Shown here: in pieces, positions 1-7,034 of the stretch
Layout of the letters: each line of letters opens with the position of its first letter
How positions within the stretch are numbered: the stretch's first letter is position 1
Source: UBA4417 sp031550085
GTDB lineage: Bacteria; Bacteroidota; Bacteroidia; Bacteroidales; UBA4417
Length of the DNA: 26,488 bases
Direction: 5' to 3'
Assembly (NCBI GenBank): GCA_031550085.1
Contig: JAVBOY010000037.1
Coordinates: 1 to 26,488 of the forward strand
The notes under the pieces: generated by a model
What the model was told of the DNA's origin: nothing
What the model saw: only the letters and a program-made list of their open reading frames with translations
The model's database searches: none
Program-made: the position numbers and the translations under genes

Positions 1-1
1 G

Positions 2-178
2 AGTTCATACAAGATGCTTCAAGAGAATCAACAATTGTCAAAAATGTTTTGGGGTCGTCATCTATGGGGCAGAGGGTATTTCGTAGCAACATCTGGTAAT
101 ATAACCGATGAAGTAATCCTGGAATACATTCGCACGCAAGATGATGCAGAACATGATGACGATTTTAGCATAGGGTAA
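2..178 (+). CDS. IS200/IS605-family transposase TnpA, 3' end only
   Basis: The reading frame is open from the window edge and ends in TAA at 176-178, giving 58 residues. It contains the run KMFWGRHLWGRGYFVATSGN followed by ITDEVILEYIRTQ. This matches the C-terminal part of the Y1 HUH transposases of the IS200/IS605 group, where the WGRGYFV strand is followed by the helix with the catalytic tyrosine region, usually ending EYIxxQ. These enzymes cut and join single-stranded DNA at hairpin ends. Only the C-terminal third is inside the window, so whether the gene is intact cannot be judged. The short acidic tail (DDAEHDDDFSIG) is common in such proteins. Two hairpins follow directly and fit the right end of the element. 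Confidence 0.82.
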   Translation, partial: SSYKMLQENQQLSKMFWGRHLWGRGYFVATSGNITDEVILEYIRTQDDAEHDDDFSIG

Positions 179-186
179 ATCTTTAG

Positions 187-229
187 TCGGCTTCAGCCGA
201 TTTCAATTCCTTCGGCTTTTAGCCGAAGG
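187..229 (+). mobile_element. Hairpin pair, probable right end of the IS200-type element
   Basis: Two hairpins with the same TCGGC/GCCGA core lie 9-51 bases after the transposase stop. The first is TCGGC-TTCA-GCCGA at 187-200. The second is CCTTCGGCT-TTT-AGCCGAAGG at 209-229, a perfect 9-bp stem with a 3-base loop. Subterminal hairpins of this kind are recognised by Y1 transposases. They could instead act as the transposase gene's terminator. The exact cleavage site is not identifiable from this sequence alone. Confidence 0.55.
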
Positions 230-544
230 TAGTTTAATTCTTTTCGTTTTATCGATCATGAAACTGAAAAAGACAATTAAAACAATAAAGAAAGGGTTTT
301 GACTTTTTATTTGCTTTCAGGCGAATAAGACTTGGTGGGATTGTATTGCCGCACCGGATTTTTGTCCTTTGTTTGTCTGGGGTTGCCATTCGGTCGTGCG
401 ATAAAGAGAACTTCCAGACTTGCAGGAAAAAGTAGATCGGCTTCCTTCACCACCGCAACGCACCGTCATTCCGACTGGAGCGAGAAACGAGCGAAATGGC
501 GGCAAGCCATTGAAAGAAACCGGAATACATAAAAAAGAAAAGCC
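230..544. other. Gene-free stretch with a repeat-like segment
   Basis: No convincing gene is present. A 66-codon open frame at 332-532 has no family resemblance. The segment around 464-510 contains GTCATTCCGACTGGAGCGAG followed by AAACGAGCGAAATGG, which resembles the GTCATTCCGAC...GCGGAATGG interspersed sequences found between genes in many bacterial genomes. The last part before 545 is A-rich and probably holds the promoter and leader of the next gene, but no clear -7 box was found. Confidence 0.4.
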
Positions 545-904
545 ATGAATATAGAAGAGTTACGGGAATATTGCCTCTCGCTGAAAAACGCAACGGAAGA
601 CATGCCGTTTGAAGACGAATACCTTATGTTCAGGGTATTTAACAAATGGTTTGCCGTAATCCCGTTGAACGATCCGGAGTTGAATATATCGGTAAAATGC
701 GATCCCGAACAAGCTGTTGATTTACGTGAACGCTACCATTGCGTGGAAGCAGCCTGGCATTTCAACAAAAAATATTGGAATAGCATTACGCTTAATTCCG
801 ATATGGACGATGAAACCGTAAAACAGTGGATCCGGCATTCGGTCGAAGAAGTCGTGAAGAAACTGCCTAAAAAAGTCCAGTTGGAATATTGGAACGTTGA
901 GTAA
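545..904 (+). CDS. MmcQ/YjbR family protein
   Basis: The 119-residue product matches the MmcQ/YjbR (DUF419) family in length and pattern. It starts with a short helix MNIEELREYCLSLKNATEDM, followed by the PFEDEYLMFRVFNKWFAVI strand region, the conserved ISVKCDPEQAVDLRERY segment, and a C-terminal stretch with HFNKKYWNSITLN and a helix ending KKLPKK. YjbR adopts a CyaY-like alpha/beta fold. It is often called DNA-binding by homology, but its cellular role is not established. The start at 545 follows an A-rich, weakly purine leader, normal for Bacteroidota, where Shine-Dalgarno sites are weak. It lies upstream of other small + strand genes. The distance of nearly 100 bases to the next one makes co-transcription possible but unproven. 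Confidence 0.88.
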   Translation: MNIEELREYCLSLKNATEDMPFEDEYLMFRVFNKWFAVIPLNDPELNISVKCDPEQAVDLRERYHCVEAAWHFNKKYWNSITLNSDMDDETVKQWIRHSVEEVVKKLPKKVQLEYWNVE

Positions 905-997
905 TCTATGTCCCCCTCAAGCAACCATCGATCCCCGGCCCCCAAACGCATGGAAGCTAAAGACAAGAGATAAATAGGAAACAAAAAATAAATCAGT

Positions 998-1460
998 ATG
1001 AATCTTACAGCAAAGCAAAAAGAATGCCTCGAAGCAATGGAAAATGCTTCGTTCGTAGAGTTGACAACAATTGACCCTGAGGGATATCCGTCTACGCGGG
1101 CCATGCTGAATCTTCGGAACAAACAGCAATACCCGCATCTTTTGGCCATGTACGGCGAAGAAAAGAATCCGCTGACGGTTTATATGACCACCAATACAAG
1201 TTCCGAAAAAATTAAGGAAATTGCTGCCAACAAGCAAGCCTGCCTTTTATTTCTGTGAAGCGGGATCCTTTCAGGGGATTTTGTTGCAGGGAACCGTAGA
1301 ACATGTGACAGACCAGGAATTCAGGCGGAAAGTCTGGCAAAAAGGCTGGGAAATCTATTACCCGAAAGGCGATGAAGATTATTCGGTTTTGCGGTTTGTA
1401 CCGGCTAAATTGAAAACGTATTCGAATTTTCAGGTAACGACCGAAACCATAAGCGGTTAA
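998..1460 (+). pseudogene. Pyridoxamine 5'-phosphate oxidase-like protein, frameshifted
   Basis: Two overlapping frames together make one protein of about 153 residues of the PNPOx-like split-barrel (FMN-binding, general stress protein 26) group. The first frame (998-1258) gives MNLTAKQKECLEAMENASFV, then LTTIDPEGYPSTRAMLN and TTNTSSEKIKEIAANKQACL. The second, entered at about 1247 and ending with TAA at 1458-1460, continues YFCEAGSFQGILLQGTVEHV, then WQKGWEIYYPKGDEDYSVLRF. The junction is a run of four T at 1245-1248. With three T the codons read tgc-ctt-tat-ttc-tgt (CLYFC) and the protein is continuous. It is therefore a one-base insertion, a sequencing error in a homopolymer, or, less likely, a shift-prone site. 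As written, the first frame stops at 1258 before the second half of the barrel. Confidence 0.8.
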
Positions 1461-1697
1461 GATGGGCAGGGAATCTGATAATTCAGCACATGAAAGATAT
1501 TTGTAAATTTGGTCAAAATAAATTTTCAAAACCAGAAATAGAAGTAGCCGGATACGAATAATTTGGGGTACCCTTTCCATCAAATGGAACGAGCAACCGA
1601 CAAAGTCGTAACTGAAGACTGTTGAAACATGGGCCATATTTCAGATAACCGCTATCAGAACCATACAATACGATAAATACTTTTAATTAAGGACAAA
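1461..1697. other. Intergenic region without a recognised gene
   Basis: A 23-codon frame at 1490-1561 (begins MKDICKFGQN) has no family resemblance and is probably chance or a remnant. The last 60 bases are AT-rich and should hold the promoter of the next gene; no clear TAnnTTTG box was located. Confidence 0.35.
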
Positions 1698-2102
1698 ATG
1701 GAAGATTTCTTGGAAAGGCAAATCAGCCAAATGGCACGGATCCTGGGAAGAATCTTAACCAACCTGATCGGATTAAAAAAACGGGGGCAGTTCAACGAAG
1801 GGATTGAAATTACAAACCAGGCCCTTAAAAGCGAATTGGATTTTGATATCGACGAATTGCTTGCCGTTCCCAATGATCAACTGATCCGTTTCCTGTTGGA
1901 AGAAAAAAGACTTGGCTGCCGGAACATCGAAAAACTCACGGAGATTCTTTCCTTACTTGCGGAAGATGCCCCCAAAGGGAAAAAGGAACGGATCTATGAA
2001 AAATGCCTGATTCTATACGAGCACATAGAGGAAACCGAAACCACCTTTTCCTTCGACCGGCGATCCCAAATAGAAAGAATAAAAAGAGCCTTGTCGGGTT
2101 GA
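1698..2102 (+). CDS. Helical hypothetical protein, DUF6483-like
   Basis: The 134-residue product has no signal peptide or membrane segment and appears almost entirely helical. The N-terminal MEDFLERQISQMARILGRIL and the middle DIDELLAVPNDQLIRFLLEE resemble small Firmicutes/Bacteroidota proteins annotated DUF6483, which carry a similar 'IxxLAxxLAxIL' opening helix followed by tetratricopeptide-like helices. The assignment rests on pattern memory only. No catalytic residues are evident. It is preceded by a purine-rich AAGGACAAA just upstream of the ATG. The following acetyltransferase starts about 40 bases after the stop on the same strand, so the two may be co-transcribed. Confidence 0.6.
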   Translation: MEDFLERQISQMARILGRILTNLIGLKKRGQFNEGIEITNQALKSELDFDIDELLAVPNDQLIRFLLEEKRLGCRNIEKLTEILSLLAEDAPKGKKERIYEKCLILYEHIEETETTFSFDRRSQIERIKRALSG

Positions 2103-2141
2103 GGCGCAGTACCGGATTCACAAAGGGGCAGATTGCAAGCC

Positions 2142-2669
2142 ATGATAAAATACAGGATGATGGACATGGATTTTTTATTGAGGGAATGGCGGTGGTCCGA
2201 CAAAGCATCGCTGGTTGAAAATGCCGATAATATCAAAATCTGGAATAATGTCCGGGATCGTTTTCCGCATCCCTATACGGAAAAGGATGCAGAACAATTT
2301 ATCCGGATGACAATGAAAAAAAGAAAACCCCTGACAGAGTATGCGATTGAGATAGGAGGGGAGGCTGTGGGCGGGATTGGGATTGTTCTGCAAACAGATG
2401 TGGAGAGAATCGCCACGGAAATTGGCTACTGGCTTGGTGAAAATTATTGGAACCGGGGCATTATGACGAAGGTGGTAAAACAAATGGTTGCATATACCTT
2501 TGAGAATTTTCCGGTAACGAAGATTTATGCCCCCGTATTTGAGTTTAACACGGCATCGATGAGGGTGTTAGAGAAAGCCGGCTTTATTCGCGAAGCCATC
2601 CTGAAAAAATCGGCGGTAAAGAACCGTAAAACAATTGACTTATACTATTATGGGCTGATTAAGGAGTAG
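2142..2669 (+). CDS. GNAT-family N-acetyltransferase (RimJ/RimL-like)
   Basis: The product is of the Acetyltransf_3 (RimJ/RimL) type. It has the N-terminal LLREWRWSDKASLVENADN, where the first strand leads into a helix after an R-x-W pattern. The acetyl-CoA site follows as EIGYWLGENYWNRGIMTKVV, whose N-R-G-I-M-T matches the pyrophosphate-binding loop. The C-terminal part has FEFNTASMRVLEKAGFIREA, the usual N-xxS-xxVLEKxGF motif. Such enzymes acetylate N-termini, amino groups of antibiotics or small metabolites; the substrate cannot be read from sequence. ATG 2142 was chosen over the in-frame TTG at 2133. Further in-frame ATGs at 2157, 2160 and 2166 are also possible, the last giving the family-typical MDFLLREW start. 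A GGGG stretch lies at 2125-2128. Confidence 0.87.
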   Translation: MIKYRMMDMDFLLREWRWSDKASLVENADNIKIWNNVRDRFPHPYTEKDAEQFIRMTMKKRKPLTEYAIEIGGEAVGGIGIVLQTDVERIATEIGYWLGENYWNRGIMTKVVKQMVAYTFENFPVTKIYAPVFEFNTASMRVLEKAGFIREAILKKSAVKNRKTIDLYYYGLIKE

Positions 2670-2747
2670 ACGTTCGCTCAGACAATGAGGGCGGGATGAA
2701 TTGGCGGTTTTATTTTAATTTTACCCAATCGAAAAAATACGCAGGAT

Positions 2748-4046
2748 ATGAGCAATAAATTATTGGATTTTATAAACCTTCATAACGGGGAAGAAACAAA
2801 AGAACGGGTTTTAGCCAATGTAAAATCCGGTATATCTTTTCGTGGCTCCAACTTATGGATTTTGGCTTGTGCCATTGTAATAGCTTCTGTCGGCTTAAAT
2901 GTGAACTCAACGGCGGTGATTATCGGCGCAATGCTCATTTCCCCGCTGATGGGGCCAATTGTCGGGGCGGGTTTTGCTTTGGGCACCTACGACTTTGCCC
3001 TTTTAAAAAAATCGGGAAAGAACTTGCTGATCGCCACTACCGTTAGCCTTTTGGTTGCGACGATATACTTTTTCATCAGCCCATTCAAAGAAACACAATC
3101 CGAATTGCTGGCAAGAACCTCACCGAATATTTACGATGTACTGATTGCATTTTTTGGAGGTTTGGTCGGTGTTATCGCCATTACAAGAGTTGAAAAAGGC
3201 AATCCGATTCCGGGCGTTGCAATAGCCACCGCTTTGATGCCCCCTTTATGTACGGCCGGTTATGGTTTGGCTATCGGAAATTTTCAATACTTTTTAGGAT
3301 CCTTTTACCTCTATGCGATAAACTGCTTTTTTATATGCATTGCTACCTTTTTTATTGTCAAGTACCTTAAGTACCCTTCCGTAACCAGCATAAATACCAA
3401 ACTGGACAAACAAATACGCTACGGAATTTCAGCATTGATATTTATCATGATACTGCCCAGTTTTTATTTGGCTTACACATTATTCAATGAAAAAAGGTAT
3501 GCACAAAGGGTGGAACAATTTATTACCTATGAATTTTCAGATAAAGGCTACACCATGATTTATCAGAAAACAAAATATAATAAAAGCCCGAGAGAAATTG
3601 ACCTGGCTTTTTTGACAAAGAAATTTTCGGACGAAGAAATTAAATCACTGAACGAAAGGCTAGCTGTTTACGGCATTACAAATACGGAATTGGTGATCCG
3701 GCAGGACAACCAGGACCTGAAAGGAGAAATACTAAAGGAGATCAGCGGGCAAAACAGGGTGCTTTCTGAAAAAGATATCGAAATAGCAAGCCTTAGGCAA
3801 GAACTTTTGAAATACAGGGTAGACGATGAGGGGATTACGAAGGAAATAGCTATTTTGTTTCCCGAACTTAAAACCAGTTCATTAGGCAGGCATCATATCA
3901 ACCAGGGCACAGACAGCGCAAAAATCATAACAGTTTTTATTTATGAGGCGAAAGATAAAACGGTGTTTTCCAACAAAAAGAAATTGGAATTATGGCTAAA
4001 ACAAAAATTTAACACGGCAGATGTCAAGTTGATTAAACAAGAATGA
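2748..4046 (+). CDS. DUF389 integral membrane protein
   Basis: The 432-residue product has the DUF389 core in the first 220 residues. It opens with a soluble helix, then hydrophobic spans beginning NLWILACAIVIASVGLNVNS, with the hallmark STAVIIGAMLISPLMGPIVG and GVAIATALMPPLCTAGYGLA segments. About five to six membrane spans are visible. The C-terminal half (from about 240) is soluble, rich in charged residues, and includes a likely coiled-coil segment (LSEKDIEIASLRQELLKYRV) followed by a small alpha/beta-like end, a Bacteroidota-type extension. The family function is unknown, although a transport role has been suggested. AGGAT precedes the ATG. The gene is followed by a strong terminator at 4121-4157 and stands alone. 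Confidence 0.9.
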   Translation: MSNKLLDFINLHNGEETKERVLANVKSGISFRGSNLWILACAIVIASVGLNVNSTAVIIGAMLISPLMGPIVGAGFALGTYDFALLKKSGKNLLIATTVSLLVATIYFFISPFKETQSELLARTSPNIYDVLIAFFGGLVGVIAITRVEKGNPIPGVAIATALMPPLCTAGYGLAIGNFQYFLGSFYLYAINCFFICIATFFIVKYLKYPSVTSINTKLDKQIRYGISALIFIMILPSFYLAYTLFNEKRYAQRVEQFITYEFSDKGYTMIYQKTKYNKSPREIDLAFLTKKFSDEEIKSLNERLAVYGITNTELVIRQDNQDLKGEILKEISGQNRVLSEKDIEIASLRQELLKYRVDDEGITKEIAILFPELKTSSLGRHHINQGTDSAKIITVFIYEAKDKTVFSNKKKLELWLKQKFNTADVKLIKQE

Positions 4047-4120
4047 ACCATTACCATAGGGCTGCTCGCAACGGACGAATCTCGCTGTCAGATTAAGTTG
4101 TGACTAATTCACTTAAAAAC

Positions 4121-4157
4121 AAAAAAGGTTGCTTTCAATCGGAAGGCAACCTTTTTT
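4121..4157. terminator. Bidirectional terminator between convergent genes
   Basis: AAAAAAGGTTGC (4121-4132) pairs perfectly with GCAACCTTTTTT (4146-4157) across a 13-base loop. U-tracts are present in both directions, which suits the convergent DUF389 gene (+) and Spy-like gene (-). Confidence 0.85.
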
Positions 4158-4176
4158 GCAGTATTGTTGCAAAAGA

Positions 4177-4554
4177 TTATTTCTTGGGCGTGTCTTTTTT
4201 CTCCGTACGCTTTTGAAGCATTTCCTGTTTCTTTGCTTCTTTTTGTTGCTTGTATTTTGCAAATTGCTCTGTCGTCAGCACTTTTTGCAGGTCGGCGTCA
4301 CGGGTGGTTTCCGATTCTTTCAGTTGTGTTTTAACATCCTTCTGTTGTTGCTTAATGGCATCGTTGCGTTTGGCGGCAGCCAAACTGATTTCTTTTACCT
4401 TGGCTTCCTGCGTGGCATTTAAGCCGAGTTCTTGGGTCATTTTTTTAGTGATCTGGGTCGCACGTTGCTCGGGAGTTGCTTGGTTCGCCGGTTTTTGAGC
4501 ATAAGTGAGTGTTGCAAAAGCCAACACTGTAACGAACAGGATAATTCTTTTCAT
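4177..4554 (-). CDS. Secreted Spy/CpxP-like small protein (paralogue 1)
   Basis: The product is 125 residues when started at ATG 4554, which gives a clean signal peptide MKRIILFVTVLAFATLTYAQ. An upstream ATG at 4611 would place an unlikely leader before it. The mature part is charged and helical: ATPEQRATQITKKMTQELGL, then NATQEAKVKEI, AAAKRND, and DADLQKVLTTEQFAKYKQQK, ending in a lysine-rich tail. The repeated 'L(T/N)xxQ...K' layout is that of periplasmic Spy/CpxP-like (LTXXQ) and DUF4890-type proteins, which act as or resemble ATP-independent chaperones and metal or stress sensors. A close paralogue lies at 11312-11776. The function is inferred from fold-like pattern only. Confidence 0.8.
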   Translation of the reverse strand: MKRIILFVTVLAFATLTYAQKPANQATPEQRATQITKKMTQELGLNATQEAKVKEISLAAAKRNDAIKQQQKDVKTQLKESETTRDADLQKVLTTEQFAKYKQQKEAKKQEMLQKRTEKKDTPKK

Positions 4555-4722
4555 GGAAATAGATTTAAATAATGGTACATAAAAATAAACAGGTAGTAAA
4601 CGCAGCAACATTTTGGGAATTGTACAGATTCTTTGAAAAAATGTTAACGAAAATGTTATCTTTTTCTTAATAAAATAATTTACAGGTGTAAGCGAGGAGG
4701 TTCCGACTTGACGGATTTTTAC

Positions 4723-4730
4723 TATTTTTG
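4723..4730 (+). promoter_or_regulatory. Candidate -7 box for the maoC-SDR operon
   Basis: TATTTTTG fits the Bacteroidota -7 consensus TAnnTTTG. No clear -33 TTTG is present. If used, transcription would begin at about 4737, leaving only a few bases before ATG 4743, so the messenger would be nearly leaderless. Confidence 0.4.
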
Positions 4731-4742
4731 AAACAAAAAATC

Positions 4743-5153
4743 ATGATGGAACCTTTAAAAGTAGGCGATGCCTATACCCACCAACTTCAATTCAATCAGG
4801 AGGATGTCGAAATGTTTGCCCAAATCACGGGCGACAACAATCCCATCCACATCAATGCCGAATATGCAAAAAATACCCCATTCGGCCGCCCGATCGTACA
4901 CGGTTTTTTTGCCGGCGCTGTTTTTTCCAGAGTATTCGGAACCATTTTTCCCGGCGAAGGCACCATTTACATGTATCAGGATATGAAATTCCTGGCTCCT
5001 GTATTTGTCGATGAACCTTATGTAGCCAGATTTGAAGTGCTGGAAGTCAACGAAGAAAAGCACCGGGGTGTTATCAAATGTACCTTGGAAAATGCCCAAG
5101 GCAAAATTTGCATCGACGGAAGTGCCAAACTGATGAATACCGCAAAATTTTAA
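4743..5153 (+). CDS. MaoC-family (R)-specific enoyl-CoA hydratase
   Basis: The 136-residue single hot-dog-fold protein has the PhaJ/MaoC signature: AQITGDNNPIHINAEYA with catalytic Asp31 and His36 (D-x4-H), preceded by FNQEDVEMFA and followed by GRPIVHGFFAGAVFSRVFG. These enzymes add water to trans-2-enoyl-CoA to give (R)-3-hydroxyacyl-CoA, and run in both directions. The length is right for a short-chain PhaJ. ATG 4743 was chosen (MMEPLKVGD) rather than the TTG at 4728, which overlaps the likely -7 box. The SDR gene starts 18 bases after the stop, so the two form an operon that interconverts crotonyl-CoA and acetoacetyl-CoA if short-chain substrates are used. Chain-length preference cannot be read from sequence. 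Confidence 0.87.
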   Translation: MMEPLKVGDAYTHQLQFNQEDVEMFAQITGDNNPIHINAEYAKNTPFGRPIVHGFFAGAVFSRVFGTIFPGEGTIYMYQDMKFLAPVFVDEPYVARFEVLEVNEEKHRGVIKCTLENAQGKICIDGSAKLMNTAKF

Positions 5154-5170
5154 AATATTATAGGAAGATT

Positions 5171-5899
5171 ATGAAACGATTAGAAAATAAAGTTGCCATT
5201 ATTACCGGAGGCGCTTCAGGAATTGGCGCTGCCACCGCCGTAAAATTTGCCGAAGAAGGCGCCAAAGTCGTTATTTGGGATTTGAACGAAGCCAAAGGCC
5301 AGGAACTGGCCAAACAAATCGGAGGAACTTTTGCCAAAGTAAACTCCGCCAATTACCAGGAAATCGAAACAGCCGGCAAAGCTGTTTACGATCAATTCGG
5401 GCGGATTGATATTTTGATCAACAATGCCGGAATTACCCGCGACAGCACGCTCAAAAAAATGACGCCCGAACTCTGGCAACAAGTCATCGACGTGAACCTG
5501 ACCGGCGTTTTCTACTGCACGAAAATTATTTCGGAATACATGCTGCTGAATAATTACGGACGCATCATCAGCGCTTCGTCGGTAGTGGGGATTTACGGCA
5601 ATTTCGGACAAACCAATTATGTAGCGACCAAGGCCGGAATTATCGGCATGACCAAAACCCTGGCCCGCGAACTCGGAAGGAAAGGCATTACCGTAAATGC
5701 GGTAGCTCCCGGTTTTATTGCGACCGAAATGGTGGCCGCCATGCCCGAAAATGTGATCGACAGCATGAAAGCCAAAGTTCCCATCGGACGTTTGGGAAAA
5801 CCCGAAGAAATTGCTTCCATTTATGCCTATCTGGCATCGGATGAAGCCGCTTACATCAACGGCACCACCATCAGTGTCGACGGCGGAATGACCGTGTAA
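5171..5899 (+). CDS. SDR-family 3-oxoacyl-CoA/ACP reductase, probably NADH-linked
   Basis: The 242-residue classical short-chain dehydrogenase aligns with FabG/PhaB over its length. It has the cofactor loop TGGASGIG (12-19), NNAG (84-87), catalytic Ser137, Tyr150 and Lys154 (in NYVATKAG), the PGFIATEM segment and the C-terminal GTTISVDGGMTV. Asp37 closes the second beta strand (VVIWDLN). In classical SDRs an acidic residue here binds the adenosine ribose hydroxyls and usually means NAD(H), whereas FabG and PhaB use NADPH. It is thus more likely a fermentative (R)-3-hydroxyacyl-CoA dehydrogenase than the fatty-acid-synthesis FabG. It forms a two-gene operon with the MaoC hydratase. The start at 5171 gives MKRLENKVAI, standard for the family; an upstream in-frame ATG at 5078 overlaps maoC and is rejected. 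Confidence 0.87.
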   Translation: MKRLENKVAIITGGASGIGAATAVKFAEEGAKVVIWDLNEAKGQELAKQIGGTFAKVNSANYQEIETAGKAVYDQFGRIDILINNAGITRDSTLKKMTPELWQQVIDVNLTGVFYCTKIISEYMLLNNYGRIISASSVVGIYGNFGQTNYVATKAGIIGMTKTLARELGRKGITVNAVAPGFIATEMVAAMPENVIDSMKAKVPIGRLGKPEEIASIYAYLASDEAAYINGTTISVDGGMTV

Positions 5900-5953
5900 G
5901 GCTTTTCAGGGAAAGCTTTGGATGCTTTTTCCGGTTTGGATGAAGTCAATATA

Positions 5954-5988
5954 TTTTGGGCTCGAAGTGATTTACTTCGAGCCCAAAA
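5954..5988. terminator. Bidirectional terminator after the SDR gene
   Basis: A perfect 15-bp stem, TTTTGGGCTCGAAGT (5954-5968) with ACTTCGAGCCCAAAA (5974-5988), and a GATTT loop. T- and A-rich flanks serve both the SDR gene (+) and the convergent barrel gene (-). Confidence 0.88.
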
Positions 5989-6028
5989 ATTTTAAACCCG
6001 GCTTTGCTTGTTTGGATGTAGCAACCGG

Positions 6029-6562
6029 CTAGATCGCCCAGTTGAAGCCGAAGCTGAAGGCAACGGGCAACAATTCGGATGTGATGTCAAGATAAGGATC
6101 ATTCTTTGCTGCATTGTACTTGTCCATAAAGCTCTTTGACCGGATCGGGGCAAACAAGCCGAATGTCAGCTTATGCCCTTTCGAATTTACTTTTATATCC
6201 AGGTTTCCGCCCACTGTGAATCCGTATGAAGTCGAGTTGTATTTCTCAGCATAACTATCGCCTCCGACAAATACCCCATTGTAGCCGTAAAAAGCAACGA
6301 TGTTGGGACAAACCCTTTTAGTTGGCGTAATTTTAAAGGCCGCCCCCACGTTCCATCCCGCAGACGATAAATTGTACCCTACGCCTGCAAAAATACCCAA
6401 ATGGTCGACCGGCAGGAGCTCTACTTTTACACCGACTCCACCGTAATCAAGGCCCAGTCCCAAACCCATATAGGTTCTTCGTTCAAAAGTTTGTCCCGAT
6501 AAATTACCGGTTGCAAGAACCAGCACCAGCAATAAACTGCTTAATTTAAAGAAGTGTTTCAT
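6029..6562 (-). CDS. Outer-membrane beta-barrel protein
   Basis: The 177-residue product opens with a signal peptide (MKHFFKLSSLLLVLVLATGN, cleavage likely after SGQ). The rest consists of alternating glycine- and aromatic-rich strands such as YMGLGLGLDYGGVGVKVELL, LGIFAGVGYNL, YGFTVGGNLDIKVN and HKLTFGLFAP, ending in LLPVAFSFGFNWAI. About eight short amphipathic strands fit a small OmpA/OmpW-like barrel in the outer membrane. No peptidoglycan-binding domain follows. No specific family could be named. A CATCTTTG sequence at 6632-6639, read on the minus strand, is one mismatch from a -7 box and is the only visible promoter candidate. It has its own terminator at 5954-5988 and is separate from the AhpD-like gene upstream. 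Confidence 0.8.
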   Translation of the reverse strand: MKHFFKLSSLLLVLVLATGNLSGQTFERRTYMGLGLGLDYGGVGVKVELLPVDHLGIFAGVGYNLSSAGWNVGAAFKITPTKRVCPNIVAFYGYNGVFVGGDSYAEKYNSTSYGFTVGGNLDIKVNSKGHKLTFGLFAPIRSKSFMDKYNAAKNDPYLDITSELLPVAFSFGFNWAI

Positions 6563-6689
6563 ACATGAAAATAGTTGTTTGTTAAGTTAATAACGAATAA
6601 AACCGGCTATGGACACGACCATAACCCTTCGCAAAGATGTCAATAAAAACTGAAATAACAAAACAAGAAAACTATCTCGATAGGATTTT

Positions 6690-7034
6690 TTACTTTTCCT
6701 GTAACGCATCCCAAAACTCGATCCCCCGGCGCAAATGAGGAATCACAATCGATCCGCCTGCGACCAAACCCACATTGAGCACTTCGAATAACTCGGCCTC
6801 CGATACCTGGTTTTCATGACATTTAATCAAATGATAGTTGATGCAATCATCGCAACGCAATACCAGCGAAGCCACCAACCCCAGCATTTCCTTGGTTTTT
6901 GTATCCACAGCGCCCGCCAGGTAAGTATTCGTATCCAAATTAAAAAAACGTTGCATCACTTTGTTTTCGGACGATAAAATCCGTTCGTTCATTTTAGCGC
7001 GGTAAGCATTGAAGTCGTTTACTTTTTCGTTCAT
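6690..7034 (-). CDS. Carboxymuconolactone decarboxylase/AhpD-like protein
   Basis: The 114-residue all-helical protein carries the AhpD-type CxxC site in LVLRCDDCINYHLIKC, followed by the NQVSEAELFEVLNVGLVAGG helix pair typical of the carboxymuconolactone decarboxylase family. The histidine a few residues after the second cysteine (C-x3-H) is the proton relay seen in AhpD. Members are commonly peroxidase-linked thiol oxidoreductases, and less often true decarboxylases. The CxxC-H signature favours the redox role here. No ahpC-like gene is nearby. It is separated by 127 bases from the barrel gene downstream. The region upstream of it is a repeat mosaic with no recognisable promoter. Confidence 0.88.
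   Translation of the reverse strand: MNEKVNDFNAYRAKMNERILSSENKVMQRFFNLDTNTYLAGAVDTKTKEMLGLVASLVLRCDDCINYHLIKCHENQVSEAELFEVLNVGLVAGGSIVIPHLRRGIEFWDALQEK

Noticed and set aside
332..532. 66-codon open frame after the IS end
   Set aside because: No family resemblance, low-quality composition, and it overlaps a repeat-like segment.
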